Below are positions 40,217-48,926 of a stretch of 64,000 nucleotides of DNA, piece after piece. The position numbers were made by a program, and so were the translations under genes. This stretch comes from Streptomyces longwoodensis (GTDB taxonomy: Bacteria; Actinomycetota; Actinomycetes; Streptomycetales; Streptomycetaceae): contig NZ_KQ948565.1 in NCBI RefSeq assembly GCF_001514125.1, positions 37,243 to 101,242 on the forward strand. Reading direction: 5' to 3'. Numbering within the stretch: position 1 is the first letter of the stretch; each line of letters opens with the position of its first letter. A model generated the notes under the pieces. The model ran no database searches and was not told the DNA's origin. It worked only from the letters and a program-made list of their open reading frames with translations.

Positions 40217-40537
40217 TCACAGACCGGCGATGTCCCCGGCCTTCTTGAACACGGAGTCGAACGCGTCCGCCACGGCGTTGCGTTGCCGCGCGCGCGCCGC
40301 CCGGTCCGCCGGCACCAGCCGCTCGGCGGTGCGTACGGCGTGGGCGTCCGGGTCGCCGAAGGCGCTCCGCGGGTGCTCCCCCGTCTCCGCGCAGTGGACC
40401 GTGACGTCCTTGACCGCCTGGAGCACCACTGCCCGGTCCACGCCCGGCTGCATGGCCAGCCGCACCTGGAAACGCGCCATCCACTTCTCGCGGTCCTTCT
40501 CGCTCGCCGCGTCCGTCCTCTGGTCCTTCTGCGTCAC
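40217..40537 (-). CDS. Small HAAS/DUF1700-like helical domain protein
   Basis: 106 residues from a GTG at 40537 preceded by GGGAGAGC. It carries the pattern VHCAETGEHPRSAFGDPDAH, similar to the HAAS signalling domain (ETGExPxxAFGDPxxYA) usually fused to membrane segments or paired with PadR regulators. Here it stands alone with no membrane segment and no PadR gene nearby. The family assignment is from motif recall. The frame is open further upstream but the region before GTG looks non-coding. Confidence 0.65.
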   Translation of the reverse strand: MTQKDQRTDAASEKDREKWMARFQVRLAMQPGVDRAVVLQAVKDVTVHCAETGEHPRSAFGDPDAHAVRTAERLVPADRAARARQRNAVADAFDSVFKKAGDIAGL

Positions 40538-40757
40538 GCGCTCTCCCGGGTTGTCGGCAGCCGTCGTCGTGGAGTGGGACGCCGATGCGTCGACACGGGT
40601 TGCGGCAGCGAGGATCTGATGGGTGAACGTCACAGCCCTCTTCTCGACGACTACGGCGACCCGACCCCGCAGTGATGCCCCGGTCGATGCTCGGCGGGGG
40701 TGAACGGGCGCGGCAAACGGACCGGTGGGCCACGCCCCGCGCGGGCTGCCCCGTACG

Positions 40758-41171
40758 ATGCGTTCCGTGACCACGCGCACCCGCAGCAACAGCCGCCCCG
40801 TCGGGCGGCTGTTCGTGCTGCTGGTGCTCGCGGTGCTGGCCGGGGTGCTGGGCATGCACGGCCTGGCGCCGGGCGGTGCCGTGGCGGCGCACGCGGGCGC
40901 CGGCCATGCGATGGTCATGCCCGACGCCGACGGCGTACCGCACGCGGACGGGGGATGCTGGCACACGGACGGCGGATCCGGGCACCTCGATCACGCCGAC
41001 GCCACGTGCGCGGCGGGCGGTATCGGTTCGCCGTACACACCGCCGGCGCCGGCCGCCGGTCCGGTGCTGCACGCACCTGCCGCCACTGCCTCCGCCACGT
41101 TCCTCCCCGGCTCGCCGCACGACGGACGCGCCCCGCCCGACCTGTCCGAGCTGCAGCTCCTGCGGATCTAG
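40758..41171 (+). CDS. DUF6153-like membrane protein, His-rich
   Basis: About 137 residues. One N-terminal membrane segment (LFVLLVLAVLAGVLGMHGL) is followed by an external stretch rich in His, Asp and Met (HAMVMPDADGVPHADGG, HLDHADATC) that could bind copper or another metal. The layout matches DUF6153 proteins, which occur beside DUF305 genes in Streptomyces. No clear ribosome site; a GTG at 40767 is an alternative start. The DUF305 gene follows on the same strand 114 bp later. Confidence 0.75.
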   Translation: MRSVTTRTRSNSRPVGRLFVLLVLAVLAGVLGMHGLAPGGAVAAHAGAGHAMVMPDADGVPHADGGCWHTDGGSGHLDHADATCAAGGIGSPYTPPAPAAGPVLHAPAATASATFLPGSPHDGRAPPDLSELQLLRI

Positions 41172-41285
41172 AGCGGCCCGCCCGGTACCCCTTCGCGCTT
41201 CGTGGCGCGGGTGCCGTGCTCCCGTACGCCCCGCATCCGATCCACCGCGCGCCGTCGGCGGCGCGCACCAAGGAGCTGCACCACC

Positions 41286-41924
41286 ATGATCCGCACGCGT
41301 TCCCCGTTCCGCCGTACCGCCGTCCTCGCCGCCGCAGGTGCGGCAGCGCTCGTCCTGGCCGCCTGCGGCGGCAACGGCGACGACCCGGCCCGGCACGGCG
41401 GCCACCACGGCGACACCGCTTCCCCCGCTGCCTCTGCGGCGGCGTCCCCGGGACAGCACAACGCAGCCGACGTCGCCTTCGCCCAGGGCATGATCCCCCA
41501 CCACCGCCAGGCGGTGGAGATGGCCGGACTCGCCCCCGGGCGCGCCCGGTCCGCCGAGGTGAAGGCGCTCGCCGCCGCCATCAAGAAGGCCCAGGACCCC
41601 GAGATCAAGACGCTGTCGGGCTGGCTGACCTCCTGGGGCGAGGACGTGCCCGCGACGGGAGCCATGGACCACTCCCTCCACGGCGGTGCGTCCGGCGGCA
41701 TGATGCCCATGCAGGAGATGGACCAGCTGGAGAAGGCCTCCGGCACGGCGTTCGACACCGCCTTCATGGAGATGATGATCGAGCATCACGCCGGTGCGGT
41801 GGCGATGGCCAGGACGGAGAAGGCCGAGGGCGCCTCCCCCGACGCCAGGGCCCTGGCCGACGCCGTCATCACCACGCAGTCCGCCGAGATCACGCGGATG
41901 AACAAGCTGCTCGGCACGAGCTGA
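41286..41924 (+). CDS. DUF305 lipoprotein
   Basis: 212 residues. Lipoprotein signal (lipobox LAAC), a His-rich linker (HGGHHGD), then a DUF305 ferritin-like helical bundle with the paired motifs FAQGMIPHHRQAVEMA and FMEMMIEHHAGAVAMA. The HH pairs and a Met-rich loop (GGMMPMQEM) suggest metal binding, possibly copper, at the outer membrane face. AAGGAG precedes the ATG. It pairs with the DUF6153-like gene upstream; the biochemical role is not established. Confidence 0.92.
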   Translation: MIRTRSPFRRTAVLAAAGAAALVLAACGGNGDDPARHGGHHGDTASPAASAAASPGQHNAADVAFAQGMIPHHRQAVEMAGLAPGRARSAEVKALAAAIKKAQDPEIKTLSGWLTSWGEDVPATGAMDHSLHGGASGGMMPMQEMDQLEKASGTAFDTAFMEMMIEHHAGAVAMARTEKAEGASPDARALADAVITTQSAEITRMNKLLGTS

Positions 41925-42073
41925 CCCCACCCGTCCGGGGGCGGGTGCCCGCAAGCGCCCGCCCCCGCCCCCTCCGGGCCCACGGCGACAAGGCCGCCGT
42001 ACCGCATGTGTGATGAACTGTGGCCCGGTTTCGAGACGTTGACCTCGTCTCGAACGAGGGAGTGGGAGAGACC

Positions 42074-43816
42074 GTGGACCTCGGTGGGGGGACGTGGCAG
42101 CGACTGACCGCCGTGGCGCTCGTCATGGCGGTGGCGGCCGGCTGTACGGGGCAGGGCGACGGCGCGGGCGGCGGGAACGACGAGGACCTGCTGCGGAACC
42201 AGGACTGGACGCAGATGCCGGGCACCACCGCGCGGAACGACGTCCTGCGGGTCAGCGCCCTGGACCGGCGCATCGTGGAGCAGGACGCCTCCGGCGGTCG
42301 GCCCAACCCCCCGCTGAACCTGGCCGGTCCGCATCTCGCATCCGATGGCGACTTCACCGTCACCGCGCGCATGTCCGGTGTGGGGGACGACGGCGGCGAC
42401 TCATGGCTGCGGCTGTACGGACGGGTACCGGTCATCTACGACGAGTGGCGGCAGGAGCGGCCCTCGCTCCGCGTCGGCGTGACCGCTGACGGACACGCGA
42501 CGGTACAGGTGTGGGACGGCGAGGGCGACGAGCCCGCCACGTCCAAGGAGTTCGACTGCGACTGCTCCGGGACGGTGACGCTCGCCGTGTCGAGCATCGG
42601 TGACACCTTCCGCGTGGAAGCCGACGGACGGCGGCTGGGAACCGTGCGGGACCCGGGGGTGTTCGCCGAGGGCACGGTCTGGTTCGGTCTGGAGGCGGAC
42701 CCGGGCGAGGAGGAGCGCCGCGAGGGATGGCGCCTGACGCAGCTGACCGCGCGGGCGGAGAGCGGTGACTCGCTCCGCGTGATCAAGGCGCCGCGACTGC
42801 GCCAGGAGCAGTCCGACGACTCGCTGCGCACGCGGGCCGCGGACGTGGGGCGGCCGTTCGACATCGGCACCGCCCTGGCCGAGAACCCGCTGCTCACCGA
42901 CTCGCGCTACCGGGCGCTCGCGGGGAGCCAGTTCTCCATGCTCACTCCGGAGAACGCCTTCAAGCCACAGTTCCTCCACCCACGCCGCGACGTCTACGAC
43001 TTCCGCGACGCTGACCTGCTCGTACGCTTCGCCCGCGCGAACGGCATGAAGGTGCACGCGCACACCCTCGTCTGGCACGAGGCCCTGCCGCACTGGATGC
43101 GGGAGGACGACGACCCCGAGGAGGTGCGGCGGACCATGCTCCGGCACGTCGCCACGGTCGCCGGGCACTTCAAGGGACAGGTCGCGGAGTGGGACGTGGT
43201 CAACGAGCCCATGTCCGACGACGAGGAGAGCTACAACAACGGCGACCTCAGTCTGCGCTCCGAGCAGAGCCCGTGGTTCGAGGCCATGGGCGAGGAGTAC
43301 ATCGACGAGGCGTTCAGGGCCGCCCACCGGGCCGATCCGAAGGCACGGCTGTTCCTCAACGAGTACGGGGTCGAGGAGGACGGCGAGCGGTGGGACGCCC
43401 TCTACGCCTTGGTCGAGCGGCTCAAGGAACGCGGCGTACCGATCGACGGCGTGGGTTTCCAGACCCATGAGTACGCACCGGGCGACCGCATCGACCCGGA
43501 GACCTTCCGCAGCCATGTGCGGGACCTGGCGGAGCTCGGCGTTCAAGCGCGGGTGTCGGAGATGGACGTCCCCGTGGGTGAGGACGAGGAGAACGGGCGG
43601 CAGACCCAGGCCGAGGAGATGGCGGGCAAGCTGCGGGTCTGCCTGGAGGAGCCGAACTGCACGTCGTTCTCCACCTGGGGATTCACCGACCGGTACGGCT
43701 CCACCGCCGACACCGAGGTCTATCCACCACGCACGGCCGATTCCCTGCCGTGGGACGCGGCCCTGCGGCCGAAGCCGGCGTACGAGCGGTTGCTAGCGGC
43801 CTTCGACGAGGCGTGA
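42074..43816 (+). CDS. GH10 endo-1,4-beta-xylanase-like lipoprotein
   Basis: 580 residues from the GTG at 42074 (GGGAG 5 nt upstream). The signal peptide has a lipobox (AVAAGC), so the enzyme is membrane-anchored rather than free. An N-terminal beta-sandwich-like region (~40-245; DFTVTARMSGVG, GLEADPG) is followed by a GH10 barrel: WHEALPHWM, acid/base Glu378 in WDVVNEP, GFQTHEY, nucleophile Glu496 in RVSEMD, and WGFTDRYGS. Both catalytic residues are present, so it should cleave xylan or a related beta-glycan at the cell surface. It is flanked by non-sugar genes and no local regulator is seen. Confidence 0.93.
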   Translation: MDLGGGTWQRLTAVALVMAVAAGCTGQGDGAGGGNDEDLLRNQDWTQMPGTTARNDVLRVSALDRRIVEQDASGGRPNPPLNLAGPHLASDGDFTVTARMSGVGDDGGDSWLRLYGRVPVIYDEWRQERPSLRVGVTADGHATVQVWDGEGDEPATSKEFDCDCSGTVTLAVSSIGDTFRVEADGRRLGTVRDPGVFAEGTVWFGLEADPGEEERREGWRLTQLTARAESGDSLRVIKAPRLRQEQSDDSLRTRAADVGRPFDIGTALAENPLLTDSRYRALAGSQFSMLTPENAFKPQFLHPRRDVYDFRDADLLVRFARANGMKVHAHTLVWHEALPHWMREDDDPEEVRRTMLRHVATVAGHFKGQVAEWDVVNEPMSDDEESYNNGDLSLRSEQSPWFEAMGEEYIDEAFRAAHRADPKARLFLNEYGVEEDGERWDALYALVERLKERGVPIDGVGFQTHEYAPGDRIDPETFRSHVRDLAELGVQARVSEMDVPVGEDEENGRQTQAEEMAGKLRVCLEEPNCTSFSTWGFTDRYGSTADTEVYPPRTADSLPWDAALRPKPAYERLLAAFDEA

Positions 43817-43930
43817 GCGATCAAGGTCCGTTACTCACGCATGAGTTGGGTGCTGGCCTGGCCGGCCGCCTCGTCGCTGACGAAGGAGGAACCCACCGCC
43901 GAGGACATGGCCCAGGTCGAGTCGGCCCGC

Positions 43931-43950
43931 TGCCCGCCCGCGGGCGGGCA
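43931..43950. terminator. Palindromic terminator between convergent genes
   Basis: TGCCCGCCCGCGGGCGGGCA is a perfect 20-nt palindrome midway between the GH10 gene and kdpC, which converge here. It is probably a bidirectional terminator. Confidence 0.6.
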
Positions 43951-43985
43951 CACCGCGCGCTGCACCTATCGTGTCACGTCCGTCG

Positions 43986-44654
43986 TCAGTGTTGGTCCAC
44001 CAGCGCCTTCAAGGCGATGTTGAGCTCCAGCACATTCACCCGCGGCTCGCCCATGAAGCCGAGGGTGCGGCCCTCGGTGTGGTCCGCGACCAGCTTCGCC
44101 ACCCGGGTGACCGGCAGGCCGTTCTCGGCGGCGACCCGGTGGACCTGGATCCTCGCGTACTGCGGGGAGATGTCCGGGTCCAGGCCGGAGCCGGAGGAGG
44201 TGACGGCGTCGGCCGGGACCTCGGACGCCCGGACCCGGTAGCCGGGCACCGAGTTGTCCTTGATGACGGCCGCCTTGGCGTCCTCCACCTGCCGCACGAG
44301 GACCGTGTTGTCGGCGGCGAGGTTGGTCGCGCCGGACAGCAGCAGCGTGTACCGGGTGTTGATGCTGTTGACGCCGAGTCCGTTGGCCGGGCGGCCCTGG
44401 AACCACTTCGGGTCAGGGCGGGGGCCCTGCTGTCCCTTCTCCGGCGGCAGGTCGTACCGCTGGCCGATCAGCGAGGAGCCGACGACCCTGCCGTCCGCCC
44501 TGATCTCGGAGCCGTTGGCCCGGCCGGGGAAGAGCGCCTGGGCGACGCCGGTGACGGCGAGCGGGTAGAGGACGCCGGTCACCAGGGTCAGCACGAGCAG
44601 GGCGCGCAGGCCCGCTCCGAGCAGCCGGGCGGTGTGGGTCATGGAGTTGTTCAT
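43986..44654 (-). CDS. kdpC: Potassium-transporting ATPase subunit KdpC
   Basis: 222 residues. One N-terminal membrane helix (LLVLTLVTGVLYPLAVTGVAQ) and a soluble domain with SSLIGQ, WFQGRP, SGSGLDPDISP and GRTLGFMGEPRVNVLELN, all typical of KdpC. It stabilises the KdpFABC complex and helps ATP binding. It begins 5 bp after the kdpB stop; an in-frame ATG 12 nt further in is an alternative start. Last gene of the operon; no kdpDE follows in the window. Confidence 0.97.
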   Translation of the reverse strand: MNNSMTHTARLLGAGLRALLVLTLVTGVLYPLAVTGVAQALFPGRANGSEIRADGRVVGSSLIGQRYDLPPEKGQQGPRPDPKWFQGRPANGLGVNSINTRYTLLLSGATNLAADNTVLVRQVEDAKAAVIKDNSVPGYRVRASEVPADAVTSSGSGLDPDISPQYARIQVHRVAAENGLPVTRVAKLVADHTEGRTLGFMGEPRVNVLELNIALKALVDQH

Positions 44655-44659
44655 GGCGT

Positions 44660-46765
44660 TCAGCCGATCCCGGGGACGAGGGAGAGGAGCAGGTCGATGA
44701 TCTTGATGCCGATGAAGGGGGCGATCAGCCCGCCGAGGCCGTAGACGGTGAGGTTGCGCCGCAGCAGCCGGTCGGCGCTCAGGGGCTTGTAGCGCACGCC
44801 CCTGAGGGAGAGCGGGACCAGCGCGACGATGACCAGCGCGTTGAAGACCACCGCGGAGAGGATCGCGGAGTCCGGTGAGGACAGGCCCATGATGTTGAGC
44901 TTGTCCAGGCCCGGGTGGACGGCCGCGAACAGCGCCGGAATGATCGCGAAGTATTTGGCGACGTCGTTGGCGATGGAGAACGTCGTCAACGCACCGCGCG
45001 TGATGAGCAGTTGCTTGCCTATCTCGACGATCTCGATCAGCTTGGTGGGGTCGGAGTCGAGGTCGACCATGTTGCCGGCCTCCTTGGCGGCCGACGTCCC
45101 GGTGTTCATGGCCACGCCGACGTCCGCCTGGGCGAGGGCCGGGGCGTCGTTGGTGCCGTCGCCGGTCATCGCGACCAGCTTGCCGCCCGCCTGCTCCCGC
45201 TTGATCAGCGCCATCTTGTCCTCGGGGGTGGCCTCGGCGAGGAAGTCGTCGACGCCGGCCTCCTCGGCGATCGCCTTGGCCGTCAGCGGGTTGTCGCCCG
45301 TGATCATGACGGTCCTGATGCCCATGCGGCGCAGCTCCGCGAACCGCTCCCGTATGCCCTCCTTGACGATGTCCTTGAGGTGGATGACCCCGAGCACGCG
45401 GGCGCCCCGGTCGTCCTTGACGGCGATCAGCAGCGGGGTGCCGCCCGCCTGCGCGATGGCGTCGGAGAGCGTGTGCGCCTCGTCCGTGACGGTGCCGCCC
45501 TCCTGCTCGACCCAGGCGACGACCGCGCCGGTCGCGCCCTTGCGAATGCTGCGCCCGTCGACGTCCACGCCCGACATGCGGCTCTGCGCGGTGAAGGGGA
45601 CCCACTCGGCGTGCGCCAACTCGCCCGGGTGGCGCTCCCGCAGTCCGTGGCGCTGCGTGGCGAGGACGACCACGGAGCGGCCCTCGGGCGTCTCGTCGGC
45701 CAGCGACGACAGGTGCGCGGCGTCGGCCACCTCGGCCTCGGAAGTGCCCTGGACCGGCAGGAACGCGGCCGCCTGGCGGTTGCCCAGGGTGATGGTCCCG
45801 GTCTTGTCGAGCAGCAGGGTGGAGACGTCTCCGGCGGCTTCGACGGCACGGCCGGACATCGCGAGGACGTTGCGCTGGACCAGCCGGTCCATGCCCGCGA
45901 TGCCGATCGCGGAGAGCAGCGCGCCGATCGTCGTCGGGATGAGGCACACCAGCAGGGCCACCAGCACGACCATCGTCAGGTGGGTGCCCGCGTAGTCCGC
46001 GAGCGGCGGGAGCGTGGCGCACGCCAGGAGGAAGACGATCGTCAGCGAGGCCAGCAGGATGTTGAGCGCGATCTCGTTGGGTGTCTTCTGCCGGGCCGCG
46101 CCCTCGACCAGGCTGATCATCCGGTCGATGAAGGTCTCGCCCGGCTTGGTGGTGATCCTGACGACGATCCGGTCGGACAGCACCTTGGTGCCGCCCGTGA
46201 CGGCGCTGCGGTCGCCCCCGGACTCGCGGATGACGGGGGCGGACTCGCCGGTGATGGCCGACTCGTCGACGGAGGCGACCCCCTCGACGACGTCGCCGTC
46301 ACCGGGGATGACGTCGCCGGCCTCGCAGACGACCAGGTCACCGATCGTCAGCTCGGTGCCGGGCACGTGTTCCTCGCGGGTGCCGTCCGCGCGCAGCCGG
46401 CGTGCCACGGTGTCGGTCTTGGCGCGGCGCAGGGTGTCCGCCTGGGCCTTGCCGCGGCCCTCGGCGACGGCTTCCGCCAGGTTGGCGAAGAGGACGGTCA
46501 GCCACAGCCAGGCGCTGATCGCCCAGCCGAACCAGTCCCCCGGGTCCGTGACGGCGAAGACGGTGGTCAGGACGGAGCCGATCCACACCACGAACATCAC
46601 GGGCGAGGTGACCATCACCCGCGGGTCGAGCTTGCGGCAGGCCTCCGGCAGCGACCGCACCAGTTGCCGGGGGTCGAACAGGCCCGCGCCGACGCGTCGT
46701 TCGGCGGGCTCGGCCGGGGCGGCCACGTCGCTGCGGGGCGCCCGGGTCGGAGTGGCTGTGGACAT
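44660..46765 (-). CDS. kdpB: Potassium-transporting P-type ATPase subunit KdpB
   Basis: 701 residues from ATG 46765 (AGAGGA upstream); a start at 46798, overlapping the kdpA stop as TGATG, is equally possible. P-type ATPase features: SAITGESAPV, phosphorylated Asp320 in DKTGTITLGN, the Kdp-type nucleotide site, TGDGTNDAPALAQADVG, and the SERCA-like helices. It hydrolyses ATP to drive high-affinity potassium uptake through KdpA. Confidence 0.97.
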   Translation of the reverse strand: MSTATPTRAPRSDVAAPAEPAERRVGAGLFDPRQLVRSLPEACRKLDPRVMVTSPVMFVVWIGSVLTTVFAVTDPGDWFGWAISAWLWLTVLFANLAEAVAEGRGKAQADTLRRAKTDTVARRLRADGTREEHVPGTELTIGDLVVCEAGDVIPGDGDVVEGVASVDESAITGESAPVIRESGGDRSAVTGGTKVLSDRIVVRITTKPGETFIDRMISLVEGAARQKTPNEIALNILLASLTIVFLLACATLPPLADYAGTHLTMVVLVALLVCLIPTTIGALLSAIGIAGMDRLVQRNVLAMSGRAVEAAGDVSTLLLDKTGTITLGNRQAAAFLPVQGTSEAEVADAAHLSSLADETPEGRSVVVLATQRHGLRERHPGELAHAEWVPFTAQSRMSGVDVDGRSIRKGATGAVVAWVEQEGGTVTDEAHTLSDAIAQAGGTPLLIAVKDDRGARVLGVIHLKDIVKEGIRERFAELRRMGIRTVMITGDNPLTAKAIAEEAGVDDFLAEATPEDKMALIKREQAGGKLVAMTGDGTNDAPALAQADVGVAMNTGTSAAKEAGNMVDLDSDPTKLIEIVEIGKQLLITRGALTTFSIANDVAKYFAIIPALFAAVHPGLDKLNIMGLSSPDSAILSAVVFNALVIVALVPLSLRGVRYKPLSADRLLRRNLTVYGLGGLIAPFIGIKIIDLLLSLVPGIG

Positions 46766-46797
46766 GGAGTCCTCTGGCTTCTGTGTGCGGGTGGTCA

Positions 46798-48495
46798 TCA
46801 CGCCAGCCCTTCGGCCAGCGGGCCCAGCGCGAGGGCCGGGAAGTACGTCAGACCGGTGATGATCAGGACGGCGCCCACCAGCAGACCGGTGAACAGCGGC
46901 TTCTCGGTGCGCAGGGTGCCCGCGGACACCGGGACCGGCCGCTGCACGGCGAGCGAGCCGGCCAGGGCCAGCACGAACACCATCGGCAGGAAGCGGCCGA
47001 GCAGCATGGCGAGCCCGGTCGTGGTGTTGTACCAGTCGGTGTTCGCGTTCAGGCCGGCGAAGGCGGAGCCGTTGTTGTTGGACGCCGAGGTGAAGGCGTA
47101 CAGCACCTCGGAGAACCCGTGCGCGCCGGGGTTGAGCACCGAGTGCCCGGGGGTGGGCAGCGCCATCGAGGCCGCGGTGAACACCAGGACCAGCGCCGGG
47201 GTGACCAGGAGGTAGGCGGCGGCCAGCTTCATCTCCCGGGCGCCGATCTTCTTGCCCAGGTACTCGGGCGTCCGGCCGACCATGAGGCCGGCGATGAACA
47301 CGGCGATGACGGCCATCACGAGCATGCCGTACAGGCCGGAGCCGACGCCGCCGGGCGCGATCTCGCCCAGCATCATGCCGAGCAGGGTGATGCCCCCGCC
47401 CAGGCCGGTGAAGGAGGAGTGGAAGGAGTCCACCGCGCCGGTCGACGTCAGGGTGGTGCTGACCGCGAAGATCGAGGAGCCCCCGACGCCGAAGCGGACC
47501 TCCTTGCCCTCCATCGCGGCGCCGGCCGCCTGGAGCGCGGGGCCGTGGTGGGCGAACTCGGTCCACATCATCAGGGCGACGAAGCCGAGCCAGATGGTGG
47601 CCATGGTGGCGAGGACGGTGTAGCCCTGCCGGACCGAGCCGACCATGACGCCGAAGGTGCGGGTCAGGGAGAACGGGATGACGAGGATCAGGAAGATCTC
47701 GAGGAGGTTGGTGAACGGGGTGGGGTTCTCGAAGGGGTGGGCGGAGTTGGCGTTGAAGTAGCCGCCGCCGTTCGTGCCCAGTTCCTTGATGGCCTCCTGC
47801 GAGGCGACCGCGCCGCCGTTGAACTGCTGGGAGCCGCCCGTGAACTGGCCGACCCCGTGGATGCCGGAGAAGTTCTGCAGGGCGCCGCGGGCGACCAGGA
47901 CGACCGCCGCGACGGCCGCGAGGGGCAGCAGGATCCGCACGGTGCCGCGCACCAGGTCGGACCAGAAGTTGCCGAGCTCACCGGTGCGCACGGCGGTGCC
48001 ACCGCGCGAACCGAACCGGGCGGGGGAGAAGGCGAATCCCCGTACCAGGGCGATCGCGACGGCCATGCCGACCGCCGCGGAGACGAAGTTCTGCACGGCG
48101 AGCCCGGCTGTCTGCACGACGTGGCCCATGGTCTGTTCGCCGTAGTACGACTGCCAGTTGGTGTTGGTCACGAAGGAGACGGCCGTGTTGAACGACTGCG
48201 CCGGGCCGACGGAGGCGAAGTGCAGCGAGCCGGGCAGGACGCCCTGCAGGCGCTGGAGCAAGTAGAGGAAGAGGACGCCCGCGGCGGAGAAGGCGAGGAC
48301 CCCACGCAGGTAGGCGGTCCAGGTCATCTCGGTGTCGGGGTCGACTCCTGTGCCCCGGTAGATCCACTTCTCGACGCGCAGGTGCCGCTTCGAGGAGTAG
48401 ACCCGGGCCATGCAGGAGCCGAGGGGGATGTGGACGAGCGCCAGCGCGCCCACGAGGGCGAGCAGTTGGAGCACGCCGGCCGTGACGGGACCCAT
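46798..48495 (-). CDS. kdpA: Potassium-transporting ATPase potassium-binding subunit KdpA
   Basis: 565 residues, about ten membrane helices, full length for KdpA. Four selectivity-filter-like loops are visible, including FVTNTNWQSYYGE, LGTNGGGYFNANS, TLTSTGAVDSF and ASNNNGSAFAGL. It forms the potassium channel-like part of the complex. It starts 8 bp after kdpF. Confidence 0.97.
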   Translation of the reverse strand: MGPVTAGVLQLLALVGALALVHIPLGSCMARVYSSKRHLRVEKWIYRGTGVDPDTEMTWTAYLRGVLAFSAAGVLFLYLLQRLQGVLPGSLHFASVGPAQSFNTAVSFVTNTNWQSYYGEQTMGHVVQTAGLAVQNFVSAAVGMAVAIALVRGFAFSPARFGSRGGTAVRTGELGNFWSDLVRGTVRILLPLAAVAAVVLVARGALQNFSGIHGVGQFTGGSQQFNGGAVASQEAIKELGTNGGGYFNANSAHPFENPTPFTNLLEIFLILVIPFSLTRTFGVMVGSVRQGYTVLATMATIWLGFVALMMWTEFAHHGPALQAAGAAMEGKEVRFGVGGSSIFAVSTTLTSTGAVDSFHSSFTGLGGGITLLGMMLGEIAPGGVGSGLYGMLVMAVIAVFIAGLMVGRTPEYLGKKIGAREMKLAAAYLLVTPALVLVFTAASMALPTPGHSVLNPGAHGFSEVLYAFTSASNNNGSAFAGLNANTDWYNTTTGLAMLLGRFLPMVFVLALAGSLAVQRPVPVSAGTLRTEKPLFTGLLVGAVLIITGLTYFPALALGPLAEGLA

Positions 48496-48503
48496 GGCTG
48501 TTC

Positions 48504-48593
48504 TCAGAACCTCTCCGGGAAGAACAGGGCGAGGACGAGGTAACCCAGCAGGGCGACGGCCACGACCAGGCCGACAAGGTTCTCGGCGGTCAC
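48504..48593 (-). CDS. kdpF: KdpF small membrane subunit
   Basis: 29 residues, a single membrane helix: GTG start, NLVGLVVAVALLGYLVLAL, then FFPERF, typical for KdpF. It stabilises the complex in the lipid. It overlaps a 27-residue ORF upstream by 4 nt and lies 8 bp before kdpA. Confidence 0.9.
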   Translation of the reverse strand: MTAENLVGLVVAVALLGYLVLALFFPERF

Positions 48594-48673
48594 AGCTTCG
48601 TCACCCCCCGGGCGACGAGGGCCACCAGCGCGAACGCCGCGAGCACGGTGACGACGAAGGCCAGATCGGCCAT
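48590..48673 (-). CDS. 27-residue membrane peptide at the head of the kdp operon
   Basis: ATG 48673 with a strong AGGAG 7 nt upstream starts a 27-residue peptide, MADLAFVVTVLAAF followed by ALVALVARGVTKL, which is one hydrophobic helix with a basic tail. Its stop overlaps the kdpF GTG by 4 nt (GTGA), implying coupled translation. It resembles KdpF in size and placement but not in sequence. It may be an extra small subunit or a regulatory peptide of the pump. Confidence 0.7.
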   Translation of the reverse strand: MADLAFVVTVLAAFALVALVARGVTKL

Positions 48674-48751
48674 CGCTAACTCCTGGAATCGGTTGCGGTG
48701 AAGCTCGGACGAGGGAAGCAAACCTCGTCCCGCAGCCGGTCCGGCCGTCCG

Positions 48752-48803
48752 TTGACGGCTCCCTTACGGCGACGACCTCGGCTTTGACGGGTTCCTTACG
48801 GCG
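48752..48803 (-). promoter_or_regulatory. Two 20-bp direct repeats upstream of the kdp operon
   Basis: TTGACGGCTCCCTTACGGCG (48752-48771) and TTGACGGGTTCCTTACGGCG (48784-48803) agree at 18 of 20 positions and are 32 bp apart, three helical turns. They lie 80-130 bp upstream of the first kdp peptide. They are candidate KdpE or other activator sites; which regulator binds is inference. Confidence 0.6.
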
Positions 48804-48926
48804 CTCGATATTGGGCTGCGACCACGGCCGGCCCGCCCCTAGGGTCTGTCTGACACTTCCCGTGCGCGGCGCCGGCCCGGCGCCCGGCCGACCGCGGGCA
48901 CCCGACGGACCAGGATGCGAGACGCC

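Noticed and set aside
44660..47566. 968-residue KdpB
   Set aside because: The extra N-terminus is the antisense-free frame overlapping kdpA; KdpB-like sequence begins at 46765 (or 46798).
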